Assembly (NCBI GenBank): GCA_019054805.1
Contig: JAHQIY010000021.1
Location: 558,001 to 622,000, forward strand
Direction: 5' to 3'
Source of the DNA: Brachionus manjavacas
Lineage: Eukaryota; Rotifera; Eurotatoria; Ploima; Brachionidae
Length of the DNA: 64,000 nucleotides
A model generated the notes under the pieces. It did not search any database, was not told the origin of the DNA, and was given only the letters and a program-made list of their open reading frames with translations. The position numbers and the translations under genes were made by a program. Positions 9,280 to 20,322 of this stretch are shown piece by piece (position 1 is the stretch's first letter; each line of letters begins with the position of its first letter).

Positions 9280-10827
9280 TTATTTGTAGTGTTTAAAGCT
9301 TTTTAACAAACCATAAGTGCCTAGCCATATAACTAAAATTAATGGTAAAGAACTTAACACAACTAAATTTTGTAAAGCGTTGGCGGTACTGCCACCTTTT
9401 ACAATAAAAATTAAGTAAAAAGCAAAAGCAAACAAAATAACAACCCAAAAAAACTTGGTAAAGTTATTGTTGGTATCTTTAATTGCAGACATTTTAGAAA
9501 TAATTAATGCGGCCGAATCTGCCGAAGTAATAAAAAATATTACCAACAAAAATATTACTACTACCGATATTATAGCCGAAATAACCATTGGTGCAGACAT
9601 TCCGTTTAACATATAAAATAACGACATAGAAGCCGATACTTTTAAATCTGCCAAAGTGTGGTTTAAGCCGTTTTCTAACTGCCACAAAGCATTACCCCCT
9701 AGCACGCTCATCCATATCCAACTGGCTAACGATGGTATTAAAACTACGCCTACAATAAACTCTCTAATGCTTCGGCCTTTAGATATATTAGCAATAAATG
9801 CCCCAACAAAAGGCGACCACCCAAACCACCAAGCCCAATACATTACTGTCCAATCTATTTGCCAACTGCCAGAGTCTTGTATCCATATACTCATAGGTAC
9901 AACATTTTTAACAAAAGCAATGCTAGATACAAAAAAACTTTTAACAATGTAGGCGGTTGGCCCCATTACAAACAACAATACTAGCAAACCTATAGCCACT
10001 AATATATTAACCGAACTTAAAATTTTTATACCTTTGTTAATACCAGAAACCACCGAAAGCAAAGTAATTACAAACATAGCTATAAAACTATATATTTGTA
10101 CTTGCAAAGTATTAACATTGCTAAATAAAAACTTTACACCGCCGGCAATCTGTTTTAAGCCTATACCTAAAGATGATATAATACCAGTTAAACAAATTAC
10201 AATTACTACAGAGTCTATAACATCGCCTAGCCTACCATAAATGCGTTGTTTAAATATAGGATAAAAAACCGACCTAAAAGACAAAGGCAATTTACTTTGA
10301 TAAACATTAACCGCTAAAATTAGGGCCACAACAGCATATATTGCCCACGGATGCAAACCCCAATGTAAATAAGATGTTACCAAGGCATTTGTGGCTTGTG
10401 TGTTGTGTTGTAGGCTATCTAAATACGGCATTGGGTTACTGTAGTGGCTGGCGGGTTCGTAAACTCCGTTAAAAACTAGCCCTGTACCCATGCCGGCGGC
10501 AAATAGCATTGCATACCAACTAATGTTGCTAAACTCTACTTTGGCTTTGCTTCCGCCAATTTTGTATTTAGAGTATTTGGTAAACAGCAGGCCTACCATT
10601 AAAACCAAGGCCGCATTTGCAGATAAAATAAAAAACCAGTTAAAATATTTAAATACATCTAAGTATTGGTGGCTAAAAAAATTATCTACATACGGGCTAA
10701 ATAAAAGGTATAATACTAGCAACAAGGTTACAATTACGGTAGATAATATTAAAATTAATGGTCTAACGGTATCATTAACTAAATGCATATAAAAAGCATT
10801 TATATAGTTAAAAGCAGATTTAAACAT
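9280..10827 (-). CDS. BCCT family transporter (betaine/carnitine/choline type)
   Basis: This 515-residue integral membrane protein has about 12 transmembrane segments. It shows BCCT signatures: the glycine-rich unwound helix FAAGMGTGLVFNGVYEP near residue 110, and the aromatic stretch VMYWAWWFGWSPFVGAF that lines the substrate site. BCCT carriers import quaternary-ammonium compounds such as glycine betaine, choline or carnitine, using sodium or exchange. The substrate cannot be fixed from sequence. It is monocistronic, with AGGAG placed upstream of the ATG on the minus strand. The leader and RBS are present twice (see the repeats at 10823 and 11011). Confidence 0.9.
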   Translation of the reverse strand: MFKSAFNYINAFYMHLVNDTVRPLILILSTVIVTLLLVLYLLFSPYVDNFFSHQYLDVFKYFNWFFILSANAALVLMVGLLFTKYSKYKIGGSKAKVEFSNISWYAMLFAAGMGTGLVFNGVYEPASHYSNPMPYLDSLQHNTQATNALVTSYLHWGLHPWAIYAVVALILAVNVYQSKLPLSFRSVFYPIFKQRIYGRLGDVIDSVVIVICLTGIISSLGIGLKQIAGGVKFLFSNVNTLQVQIYSFIAMFVITLLSVVSGINKGIKILSSVNILVAIGLLVLLFVMGPTAYIVKSFFVSSIAFVKNVVPMSIWIQDSGSWQIDWTVMYWAWWFGWSPFVGAFIANISKGRSIREFIVGVVLIPSLASWIWMSVLGGNALWQLENGLNHTLADLKVSASMSLFYMLNGMSAPMVISAIISVVVIFLLVIFFITSADSAALIISKMSAIKDTNNNFTKFFWVVILFAFAFYLIFIVKGGSTANALQNLVVLSSLPLILVIWLGTYGLLKSFKHYK

Positions 10828-10895
10828 AAAAAAAGATAACTCCTATTTTTTTGGTTGTTAACAGGTTAGTGTTAAAAATTACAAAAACTAGTGTT
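10823..10895 (-). repeat. Direct repeat copy 1: leader and RBS of the BCCT gene
   Basis: About 72 bp containing the BCCT start codon, its AGGAG ribosome-binding site and the 5' untranslated region is nearly identical to 11011-11082; the main differences are the lengths of A and T runs. Just upstream (minus strand) lies a perfect TATAAT (10912-10907), but no good -35 box at the right distance. Confidence 0.85.
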
Positions 10896-11010
10896 GTAAA
10901 ATTTAGATTATAGCCCTATTAGTAAACACTGCATAATTACAATGCTGGGCTATTTAAAGTAATAATATTAATAACTTATAAATGGTCAGCTATTAAATAT
11001 TGTTGAAGAA

Positions 11011-11082
11011 AACATAAAAAGATAACTCCTATTTTTTTTGGTTGTTAACAGGTTAGTGTTAAAAATTACAAAAACTAGTGTT
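11011..11082 (-). repeat. Direct repeat copy 2: duplicated BCCT leader with a 9-codon remnant
   Basis: The second copy has the same RBS and start codon, but the frame that follows encodes only MFSSTIFNS before a stop. It resembles the beginning of a second transporter gene whose body has been lost. Between the two copies is a hairpin (ATAGCCC 10910-10916 / GGGCTAT 10947-10953) that could be the old gene's terminator. The 432 bp between BCCT and the XRE gene hold nothing else coding. Confidence 0.8.
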
Positions 11083-11098
11083 TTAAAGCAATACTTAT

Positions 11099-11128
11099 AT
11101 AGTAACAATTTTTGTAGGGGGTTGTCAA
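11099..11128 (-). promoter_or_regulatory. Sigma-70 type promoter feeding the duplicated BCCT leader
   Basis: On the minus strand a perfect TTGACA (11128-11123) is separated by 18 bp from TACTAT (11104-11099). Transcription would run through leader copy 2 and on toward the BCCT gene. Confidence 0.6.
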
Positions 11129-11169
11129 CTATTTAATACCAATTTAGTAGTAAAAGAATAATAAAAAAA

Positions 11170-11207
11170 AAGCAACATTAACTACACAAGTGCAGTTAGT
11201 GTTGCTT
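11170..11207 (-). terminator. Rho-independent terminator of the XRE-membrane gene
   Basis: The arms AAGCAACATTAACTACAC (11170-11187) and GTGCAGTTAGTGTTGCTT (11190-11207) pair along 18 positions with two mismatches or wobbles. On the minus strand they are followed by nine T residues. This isolates the regulator from the downstream transporter. Confidence 0.85.
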
Positions 11208-11259
11208 ACTAAGTAAAAAATGGTTTATTAAAAAATTTTGTTTAAAATTGTTATATAAG

Positions 11260-12045
11260 TTAATTGGCTTTGGCTGTGTTGCCACTATTTTTACGCAAGT
11301 ATTTATTTACAAACCAAGCGTAAATTAGTGTAAGTACTAAAGCTATTAGGGTTTTAATATTCCATACGGCTATAGTATCAATTTTATTGTTAAACACCAA
11401 GAAATTCCCCAGCAACGAGGTACCCCAAACATCCAAAACACCCCTAAAGAAGACCATTTGTGGTATAATATACACACTCCAGTGCCTTACAATTAAAGGA
11501 GCCACTAAGCTAATAGGCCATGTAAACATAATCCAAGCAGAAATCAACTGTGATAAATGGTCTGTACCTGTTGCAAGTGGACTATAATGAAGTCCAAATG
11601 CTCTATACCCCCAATAAAAAATATAGTTAATAATAATAATAGCAAAAGAAATCTTTAACAACCTTATACCCAAGGCATTGGTATCTAGTATTTTAATATC
11701 GGCAAATAAGCCACGTAATGTTTCGGCTAAAGTTGGTTTAGCATAATAATGGTTGTTTATAACGGTACCTGCAAAGCCTTCATCTTGCGGTTGTGTTTGG
11801 GTTTTAGGAATATTAACGCTGTTTTCGTAAAACTCTACTTCTGGGTAAATATCTGCAGGCGAGCAATTTAAAAAACGGCAAGTTTCTAATAACATTTTTA
11901 AAGACATTTCGTTTTCGCCCGTAGCATACTTTTGCACTTGCTGAAAAGAAACCCCTACTTGCTCGGCTAGTTCTTTAAACGTAACGTTGTTTTTTTTCAT
12001 TACTTCACGTAAATTACACTTAGTAAATCTTTGGGCTTTTGCCAT
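11260..12045 (-). CDS. XRE-family HTH regulator fused to a membrane domain (paralogue 1)
   Basis: The 261-residue protein has an N-terminal XRE helix-turn-helix (residues 10-63), with the alphaproteobacterial signature GVSFQQVQKYATGENEMS. A linker at about 75-125 contains VINNHYYAKPTLAETLRG. Three to four hydrophobic segments follow (about 127-150, 166-195 and 228-248), with the shared motif TWPISLVAPLIVRHWSVYI. It is therefore probably a DNA-binding protein anchored in the inner membrane. The signal and target are unknown. A paralogue at 57310-58089 has an almost identical N-terminal half and a diverged membrane half. The gene is monocistronic, with its own terminator and a GGAG ribosome-binding site, and it lies between a BCCT transporter and a NifS-like gene. 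Confidence 0.8.
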   Translation of the reverse strand: MAKAQRFTKCNLREVMKKNNVTFKELAEQVGVSFQQVQKYATGENEMSLKMLLETCRFLNCSPADIYPEVEFYENSVNIPKTQTQPQDEGFAGTVINNHYYAKPTLAETLRGLFADIKILDTNALGIRLLKISFAIIIINYIFYWGYRAFGLHYSPLATGTDHLSQLISAWIMFTWPISLVAPLIVRHWSVYIIPQMVFFRGVLDVWGTSLLGNFLVFNNKIDTIAVWNIKTLIALVLTLIYAWFVNKYLRKNSGNTAKAN

Positions 12046-12304
12046 GTTGTTCTCCTTGTTTACTTAAAACAAATTTAATAATAACTTAATTGTAAAGCAA
12101 AGCCTAGCACAAAAAAACAAAAATAGATAGCAAAAAACAACTAATGATTTAAAAAAACACAAAAAACAACAAAAAATAGCTTTAAATTGCAACAACTTAA
12201 GCTCGAGCAAAGCAATTAAGTTTATATTAGCGATTCTAGTGTAAGTAAAAAATAAATCAACTAAAGCTCTATTTTATATACCTAAAATTTACAAAAAATA
12301 TTAA

Positions 12305-13441
12305 CTATACGTTTACAATTTTAGGCAACACGCCAAACAACTTATTAACTTCTTTTATGGTGCTAAACGCCCCAAAGCTAAACCTAACTGTGCCGTTGGC
12401 GTATTTTGGTGGCAGGTTAAGTTGTTGTATTACACGGCTAACGTCATCAAAAATACTTGCGGCTCCGCCGGCTACACATACATTTAGGTTGGCTAATTGG
12501 TTAATAACGTTATTTTTGTTAACATTGGCAAACGCAACGCTACTGGTGTTACATACTCTTGGTAGTTGTTGGCAGTTTATGGTGTAATCTTTTATGTGTT
12601 TTTGTAGTTGAAGTTCAAAGTGGTCTCGTATGGTGGTTTCGTGCGTAATAATTTTATTTAAGTTTTTAGTAACCCAGTTTAGTGCGGCGGCCATTCCTAT
12701 TGCTCCGGTTATATTTTCGGTGCCTGCACGTAAGCCGTATTCTTGCTTGCTACCTAAAACCATTGGCAATAAATTAACATTATTAGATATTACATTTGCC
12801 CCAATACCTTTTGGCCCATAAAATTTATGTGCCGCAAAGCTATAAATATCTGCCCCTAAATCTGCTAAATTAATAGCTAGCTTACCTATGGCTGCTATTA
12901 AATCGCAATGCAAAACTATATTGTGTTGCTTGGCTAGTTGGCTTATGCTTTTAATATCGTTTATTACTCCGGTTTCGTTATTAACTAGCATTATAGATAT
13001 TAAGCAAGTTTTACTGGTAATATTATTTTGCAAATCTTGCATATCTACAGCACCGTTGCTAGTGCATTTAATGTAAGAAACTTTAAAACCAAACTGTTGT
13101 AAATGATGCGTAGTGTTAACGCCACTGTCGTGCTCTTGTGCAGAAATAATAATATGATTTTTACCGGTTTTATTTAAATAATTATACCAAGCTACGCCGG
13201 CTATAGCACTGCTACAGGCTTCGGTTCCACCACCATAAAAAACTAGTTTGCTGTTATGCAAAGCGTTTAGATTTTTAAGAATACTTGCTTTAGCGTTAGC
13301 AAAGTTTTGCTTAACAACACTAGCATATTTAGCCGAAGCATTAAAAAAATTTTGTTGCCAATATGGTTGCATTGCCTTTAGGCTATCTTTAACTACCGGA
13401 GTAGACGAATTATAATCAAAATAAAGCGGTTTTTTAAACAT
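12305..13441 (-). CDS. NifS/IscS-like aminotransferase class V protein with Ser at the catalytic Cys position
   Basis: The 378-residue protein has the fold-type I PLP pattern of cysteine desulfurases: FDYNSSTP at the start, a GGGTEACSSAI loop, and the PLP lysine in SFAAHKFYGPKG. It ends with the RFSFGAFSTIKEV motif. In desulfurases the loop SSGSACTS carries the sulfur-accepting Cys; here the equivalent reads AGGAAS, with Ser (codon AGT, 12457-12455, residue 329) where Cys is expected. A one-base change separates AGT from TGT. Normal persulfide formation therefore looks impossible, and another class V activity or a non-catalytic role is more likely. It lies 3 bp after the adenosyltransferase gene, so they are cotranscribed. 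No scaffold (iscU) or sufE is nearby. Confidence 0.75.
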   Translation of the reverse strand: MFKKPLYFDYNSSTPVVKDSLKAMQPYWQQNFFNASAKYASVVKQNFANAKASILKNLNALHNSKLVFYGGGTEACSSAIAGVAWYNYLNKTGKNHIIISAQEHDSGVNTTHHLQQFGFKVSYIKCTSNGAVDMQDLQNNITSKTCLISIMLVNNETGVINDIKSISQLAKQHNIVLHCDLIAAIGKLAINLADLGADIYSFAAHKFYGPKGIGANVISNNVNLLPMVLGSKQEYGLRAGTENITGAIGMAAALNWVTKNLNKIITHETTIRDHFELQLQKHIKDYTINCQQLPRVCNTSSVAFANVNKNNVINQLANLNVCVAGGAASIFDDVSRVIQQLNLPPKYANGTVRFSFGAFSTIKEVNKLFGVLPKIVNV

Positions 13442-13444
13442 GTT

Positions 13445-14023
13445 TTATACTCTCCAAATAACATCGTTATTGCCGTTATTGTTTAAGCTACGGGCTAGCA
13501 CAAAAAAGTAATCAGACAAACGATTAACATATTGTAAAACACTGCTATTAATTTGTTTATAATTGTTGCTGTACTTAGCGGTTAGCACTTCTTGGCAATC
13601 TGCATTGCTTAGTAGTTCTACAATGTTAATTTCTACTTGCCTGCACAACGCACGCAAAGCGTGGCAATTTACCGCTGGTAGGCTACCTTGTGGCAAAATA
13701 AAATTTGCTAGCGGGGTATTGTTTTTTTCTAAATCATCTATGTGGGTTTCTACTGTGGTGGTGTGGCTGGATAGGTTAATGTTTAAATAACCTATTAAGT
13801 AAGAAGATAACGACATTAAATTACTTTGCACCGTGCTTAAAAAATCTGTAGTAGTTTTGTATTGGCTAATGTTTTCGGCGTGTAGTAAATAAATTAGCAT
13901 ACCAATGTTAGAATTTAGTAAATCTACACTGCCAAGCGTTTTAAAATAGATGTGATTTTTAGGTAACCTTTTAAAACCTATGCTACTGGTGCCTTCGTCT
14001 CCGGTTTTGGTGTATATTTTCAT
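13445..14023 (-). CDS. PduO-type cob(I)alamin adenosyltransferase
   Basis: The 192-residue protein resembles trimeric PduO/ATR enzymes, which transfer an adenosyl group from ATP to cob(I)alamin to make coenzyme B12. Seen are the start KIYTKTGDEGTSS, the LGSVDLLNS segment and the C-terminal YVNRLSDYFFVLAR motif. The ATP-binding region is slightly off the usual pattern (TGDEGTSS rather than TGDxGTT), and the central RRxER-type motif reads CRQVEI. Weakened activity is possible. It sits in a minus-strand run: aminopeptidase P, adenosyltransferase, NifS-like. No B12-dependent enzyme is in the window. Confidence 0.75.
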   Translation of the reverse strand: MKIYTKTGDEGTSSIGFKRLPKNHIYFKTLGSVDLLNSNIGMLIYLLHAENISQYKTTTDFLSTVQSNLMSLSSYLIGYLNINLSSHTTTVETHIDDLEKNNTPLANFILPQGSLPAVNCHALRALCRQVEINIVELLSNADCQEVLTAKYSNNYKQINSSVLQYVNRLSDYFFVLARSLNNNGNNDVIWRV

Positions 14024-14045
14024 TAATTATCCTTTTTGTTTTATA

Positions 14046-15794
14046 TTAATTGCTTAAAGTGGTGTAACTGTTAAACCATTCTTGTTCTTGCTTGCTTAAA
14101 TGGGTAAAAATAGATTGCTTAACTAAAGCGTGGTAATTATTAATGTATTCTTTTTCTTGCTGAGTTAGTAAGGCGGTATCTATATTTTTGCAATCAAAAG
14201 GCACCATGGTTAGTGGAGTAAACTGCAAAAAGTTATTATTGTGTGGTTGTACTAATACTAAGTTTTCTAACCTAATGCCGTAATGGTTTTGTTTATAAAA
14301 ACCAGGCTCTATAGAAAAAACCATATTAACCAACACTGCACTGTTAGAAGACAACCCTATGGAAATTGGTCCTTCGTGCACGCCTAAATGCATACCAACA
14401 CCGTGGCCAGTGCCGTGCATGTAATCTAGGTTATGTTGCCACAAAAACTGCCTAGCTAGTATATCTAAATTAGCACCTGTGCATTTATTGGTAACAATTG
14501 CGTTGCTTAATGCAATTAAACCTTTTAAAACTAAAGTAAAATGTTTTTTATAATCGTTGCTTGGGGTAGCAAAGCTAACGCTTCTGGTAACATCGGTAGT
14601 GCCACATAAATATTGGCTGCCGCAATCTAACAGCAAATAATCATTAGAGGTTAGGGTTTTGCAGGTAGATTGTGTAGCACGGTAATGTACTATGGCTCCG
14701 TTGCCATTAATGCCCACTATTGCCGGAAAGCTTTCTTGCGTGTATAACTTGGGCTGTAGTTGTTGTTTTATGTTAATTAGTTCTTGCTCTATAGATAGTT
14801 CGGTAAAACTACTAGGGTTGGCGTGTACTTTGTATAACAATTTAGTTAAAGCTATGCCGTCTAGCACGTGGGCGTGTTTAATGTTGGCAATTTCAACTTC
14901 ATTTTTTTGGGCTTTTAGGTTAATAATGGGGTCTTGAGTAATTTGCACAGTATTGTTATTGGCTACCAACAAATTATAATGATACATAGAAGCCTGATAA
15001 CCAATACCAACATGTTGGTTAACAATTTTGTTTAAATAATCGTTTAATGTGTTAATATCTGCAAAATTTATATTAAGTTGTTGCTTAGCTTGTTGGGTAA
15101 CCGCACTAGCATAGCAAAACAAAGTTACCTGTGCGGTGTTGGTTATATATAAACAACTTAATAAATATGGATTGTATTCTACATCGTTGGCTCTAATATT
15201 TAATAACCAACAAATGCTTGGTAAATCTGCAACAAAAAAACCTTGCATATTGTTTTTATTTAAGTAGTTGGTTACTAAATTAATTTTATCGGTATAATCT
15301 AGCCCGCTATATTGCTGGCTAAACATAGTTATAACAGAAGGCGTAAAAGTAGGACGATTATGCCACACTGTATCTATTAAATTGTTATCTATACCAACAA
15401 AAGTGCAATTAACTTGGGTTAGCATAGCTTGTAGCCTTTTGTATAACGCAATAGATGTAATGGTGTTAATGCAAGCTAACTTACCGTTGGCTGGTAGGTT
15501 GGTTTGCAAAAAGTTTATAATACTTTCTTGGTTGTAGTCTAGTATGGCAAAATCTGCAGAATTTACCTGATTATTTGCCTGAATAGTATACCTACCATCT
15601 ACAAAAATAGCGGCGGTGTGTTCTAGCACTATGCACAATGCGGTAGAGCCAGAAAAATTAGTTAAAAACTTTATTCTTTCGTTGTGTTTTGGTACGTATT
15701 CGTTATTAAATTCGTCGTCTGTAGAAAAAACTAAACCGTTAATGTGGTTTGCACTAAGCAACTGCTGTAGATTTTGTAGATTATTGTTTACCAT
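14046..15794 (-). CDS. pepP: Xaa-Pro aminopeptidase (M24 family)
   Basis: This cytoplasmic metallopeptidase removes N-terminal residues that precede proline. The 582-residue protein has two creatinase-like N-terminal domains followed by the M24 pita-bread domain. The metal-ligand motifs are present: LLLDCGSQY and GTTDVTRS with the two Asp, HGTGHGVG with the His, and SIEPG and RLENL with the Glu residues. The length matches the long aminopeptidase P class with a C-terminal extension. It is the first gene of the minus-strand run leading to the adenosyltransferase 22 bp downstream. Confidence 0.92.
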   Translation of the reverse strand: MVNNNLQNLQQLLSANHINGLVFSTDDEFNNEYVPKHNERIKFLTNFSGSTALCIVLEHTAAIFVDGRYTIQANNQVNSADFAILDYNQESIINFLQTNLPANGKLACINTITSIALYKRLQAMLTQVNCTFVGIDNNLIDTVWHNRPTFTPSVITMFSQQYSGLDYTDKINLVTNYLNKNNMQGFFVADLPSICWLLNIRANDVEYNPYLLSCLYITNTAQVTLFCYASAVTQQAKQQLNINFADINTLNDYLNKIVNQHVGIGYQASMYHYNLLVANNNTVQITQDPIINLKAQKNEVEIANIKHAHVLDGIALTKLLYKVHANPSSFTELSIEQELINIKQQLQPKLYTQESFPAIVGINGNGAIVHYRATQSTCKTLTSNDYLLLDCGSQYLCGTTDVTRSVSFATPSNDYKKHFTLVLKGLIALSNAIVTNKCTGANLDILARQFLWQHNLDYMHGTGHGVGMHLGVHEGPISIGLSSNSAVLVNMVFSIEPGFYKQNHYGIRLENLVLVQPHNNNFLQFTPLTMVPFDCKNIDTALLTQQEKEYINNYHALVKQSIFTHLSKQEQEWFNSYTTLSN

Positions 15795-15892
15795 AATAGC
15801 CTTTTTTGTAAAATAATTTTGTATAAATTTGATATTATGCTATATAATATAATTATATTGTTAATTATAATATTTTTATTGTATAAAGTAAA

Positions 15893-16015
15893 ATGCAAAA
15901 ACTTACTATTTTTTTTATTGTGCTACTAATGTTAGCCAACGGCTGTGGCAATAGTACATCTAACGTTAAACCTAAGGATTTTCCTAACACACAGTATCCG
16001 CAAAGCCAGTATTAG
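15893..16015 (+). CDS. Small LptM-like lipoprotein
   Basis: A 40-codon frame encodes a lysine-containing hydrophobic leader ending in LMLANGC, which looks like a lipobox, followed by a short Asn/Pro/Gln tail that includes KDFPNTQYPQ. This resembles the very short alphaproteobacterial lipoproteins related to LptM (YifL), which in other bacteria help LptD maturation. The usual KKGPL motif after the Cys is absent, so the family call is tentative. It lies between pepP and gyrB, transcribed toward gyrB, about 130 bp from it. Confidence 0.5.
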   Translation: MQKLTIFFIVLLMLANGCGNSTSNVKPKDFPNTQYPQSQY

Positions 16016-16031
16016 GTTGGTAAATATTTAA

Positions 16032-16060
16032 TAGACTTTAACCACACACTATGTTAAAAT
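16032..16060 (+). promoter_or_regulatory. Candidate gyrB promoter
   Basis: TAGACT (16032-16037) and TAAAAT (16055-16060) are spaced by 17 bp and lie about 80 bp before the gyrB start. The match to consensus is moderate. Confidence 0.35.
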
Positions 16061-16145
16061 AAATAGGTATTAAGTTTAATTTATAAAAAATCATAAAAAC
16101 ATCATATTGTTATCTAAATCAACAAAATTAAGGGTAAAATAATAA

Positions 16146-18575
<2,430 letters not shown>

Positions 18576-18610
18576 AGTTAATAGTAATAAAAGGTATTTA
18601 GCTAATAAAA

Positions 18611-19678
18611 ATGGTTTTAAATAGCATAATTTGTGGTAATTGCATAACAGAGCTAACTAAAGTTGCTAGCAATTCTGTAGACTTAATTTTTGCAGACCCA
18701 CCATATTTTATGCAAACATCTGGCACTTTAATGCGTGCAGACGGCAACCCTTTTAGTGGCACCAACGATACTTGGGATAAATTTGAAAATTACTTGGATT
18801 ACGACACCTTTACCACACAATGGCTAACCCAATGTAAACGAGTATTAAAAGAAAACGGCTGTATTTGGGTTATTGGTTCTTTTCATAATATTTACCGCAT
18901 TGGCTACATTATGCAAAACTTAGGTTTTTGGGTTATTAACGATGTAATTTGGCACAAAAATAACCCAGTGCCTAATTTTATGGGCACAAGGCTTACCAAT
19001 GCATCTGAAACTATGCTATGGTGTGCTAAAAGCAAAAACAGCAAATACACTTTTAATTATAAACTACTAAAACAATTAAATAATAGCAAGCAAAAAACCA
19101 GTGTATGGCAGTTTCCGGTTTGTAGTGGCAAAGAACGCATAAAAGATGTTAACGGTAAAAAAGCTCATAATACTCAAAAACCTTTAGATTTATTAAAAAT
19201 GGTATTGTTAACCAATAGTAATACTAACGATACCGTGCTAGACCCCTTTTTTGGCACAGGCACCACCGGCGTGGCCGCCAAACAACTTAAACGTAACTTT
19301 ATAGGTATAGAGCAAAACCCAACCTATGTTGCCTTAGCCAAAAATCGCATTAACACCTGCACTTTAGATACAACCTTGGCCAATTTAAGCGAACCCGCTA
19401 AAGTTAACCAGCGTACATCTTTATTGCAATTAATACAAAGCAACTTACTAACTGCTAGCTACTTAACTAACAAGCAAGCTTCGGTTAAGCATGTTATAAC
19501 GCCATCTGGTAAATTGTTGCACAACAATACAGAGGTTTCTATACATAAACTAGCAGCTACATATTTAAATAAAACTAGCCACAATGGTTGGTTATATTGG
19601 TATGCCCCCGCCAACAACACATTGGTTAGTATTAACGATTTACGCCAACAGTATTATTTAAAACAAAGCACTTTATAA
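18611..19678 (+). CDS. ccrM: CcrM-type DNA adenine methyltransferase (GANTC)
   Basis: CcrM methylates adenine in GANTC and times the alphaproteobacterial cell cycle. The 355-residue protein is a beta-class enzyme: DPPY (ADPPYFMQTSG) near residue 30 comes before the SAM-binding DPFFGTGTTG near residue 216. It also has the CcrM-specific C-terminal domain, seen as SIHKLAATYLNKTSHNGWLY, which discriminates CcrM from ordinary restriction methyltransferases. It has no partner nuclease nearby and follows gyrB closely. Confidence 0.93.
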   Translation: MVLNSIICGNCITELTKVASNSVDLIFADPPYFMQTSGTLMRADGNPFSGTNDTWDKFENYLDYDTFTTQWLTQCKRVLKENGCIWVIGSFHNIYRIGYIMQNLGFWVINDVIWHKNNPVPNFMGTRLTNASETMLWCAKSKNSKYTFNYKLLKQLNNSKQKTSVWQFPVCSGKERIKDVNGKKAHNTQKPLDLLKMVLLTNSNTNDTVLDPFFGTGTTGVAAKQLKRNFIGIEQNPTYVALAKNRINTCTLDTTLANLSEPAKVNQRTSLLQLIQSNLLTASYLTNKQASVKHVITPSGKLLHNNTEVSIHKLAATYLNKTSHNGWLYWYAPANNTLVSINDLRQQYYLKQSTL

Positions 19679-19698
19679 TTAAATTAAGGAAAAAACCT

Positions 19699-20232
19699 AT
19701 GTTTAAATTGCTACCTATTTTACTTGTAACCATTTTTTTAGCATCTTGCTCTAGCAATAGTAGTTTTACAGATGTATCTGCCCCTAATTACGCTAACAAT
19801 AAAATGTTAGCAGATTTTAATAAGCAAATAGTATTTAAAGATTGGTACTTACTTAGTAATAATAATAAACAATGTGCTTTGGTTTCTTACCCTAGTAGTT
19901 CGTACGGAGATTATGTTAACCGCCAAATTCATTATTTTTACATAACCTATAATAAAACTAACCAACAATACGAAATTGCCGTAATTGGTGGAGCAGACTA
20001 TACAGCTAATGATTTTGTTTCGGTAAAAATAGAAGACTACGTGTTTATGTTTCCTACTATAAACAACCAAGCATGGAGCAACAACGAAAACCTAATTATA
20101 ACCTTATTAACAGAATCTAAAAATTTATGGTTTTTTGTAGAAAGCAACTTTAATAACGCTAAAATAACCGATAAATATTCGTTAAAAGGCTTTGGTAATG
20201 CTATAAAATCGTTTAATAAATTTTGCAGGTAA
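19699..20232 (+). CDS. IalB-like (invasion-associated locus B) lipoprotein
   Basis: The 177-residue product has a signal peptide with lipobox (FLASC). Its mature part follows the IalB pattern: FKDWYLLS, then Cys-ALVSYP, a VSVKIEDYVFMF strand, NQAWS, and a C-terminal KYSLKGFGNAIKSFNKFC. IalB proteins are exported envelope proteins of alphaproteobacteria; in Bartonella one member is linked to erythrocyte invasion, but most members have no proven function. An AAGGA ribosome-binding site precedes the ATG. It follows ccrM by 20 bp and may share its transcript. Confidence 0.75.
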   Translation: MFKLLPILLVTIFLASCSSNSSFTDVSAPNYANNKMLADFNKQIVFKDWYLLSNNNKQCALVSYPSSSYGDYVNRQIHYFYITYNKTNQQYEIAVIGGADYTANDFVSVKIEDYVFMFPTINNQAWSNNENLIITLLTESKNLWFFVESNFNNAKITDKYSLKGFGNAIKSFNKFCR

Positions 20233-20322
20233 GCACTTGTATATAAAAAACATTGCTAATTATAAAAAATATAATAGTATATTGTTTGTAGTTAAAAATA
20301 AATACCAATTTACCGAGGTGCA

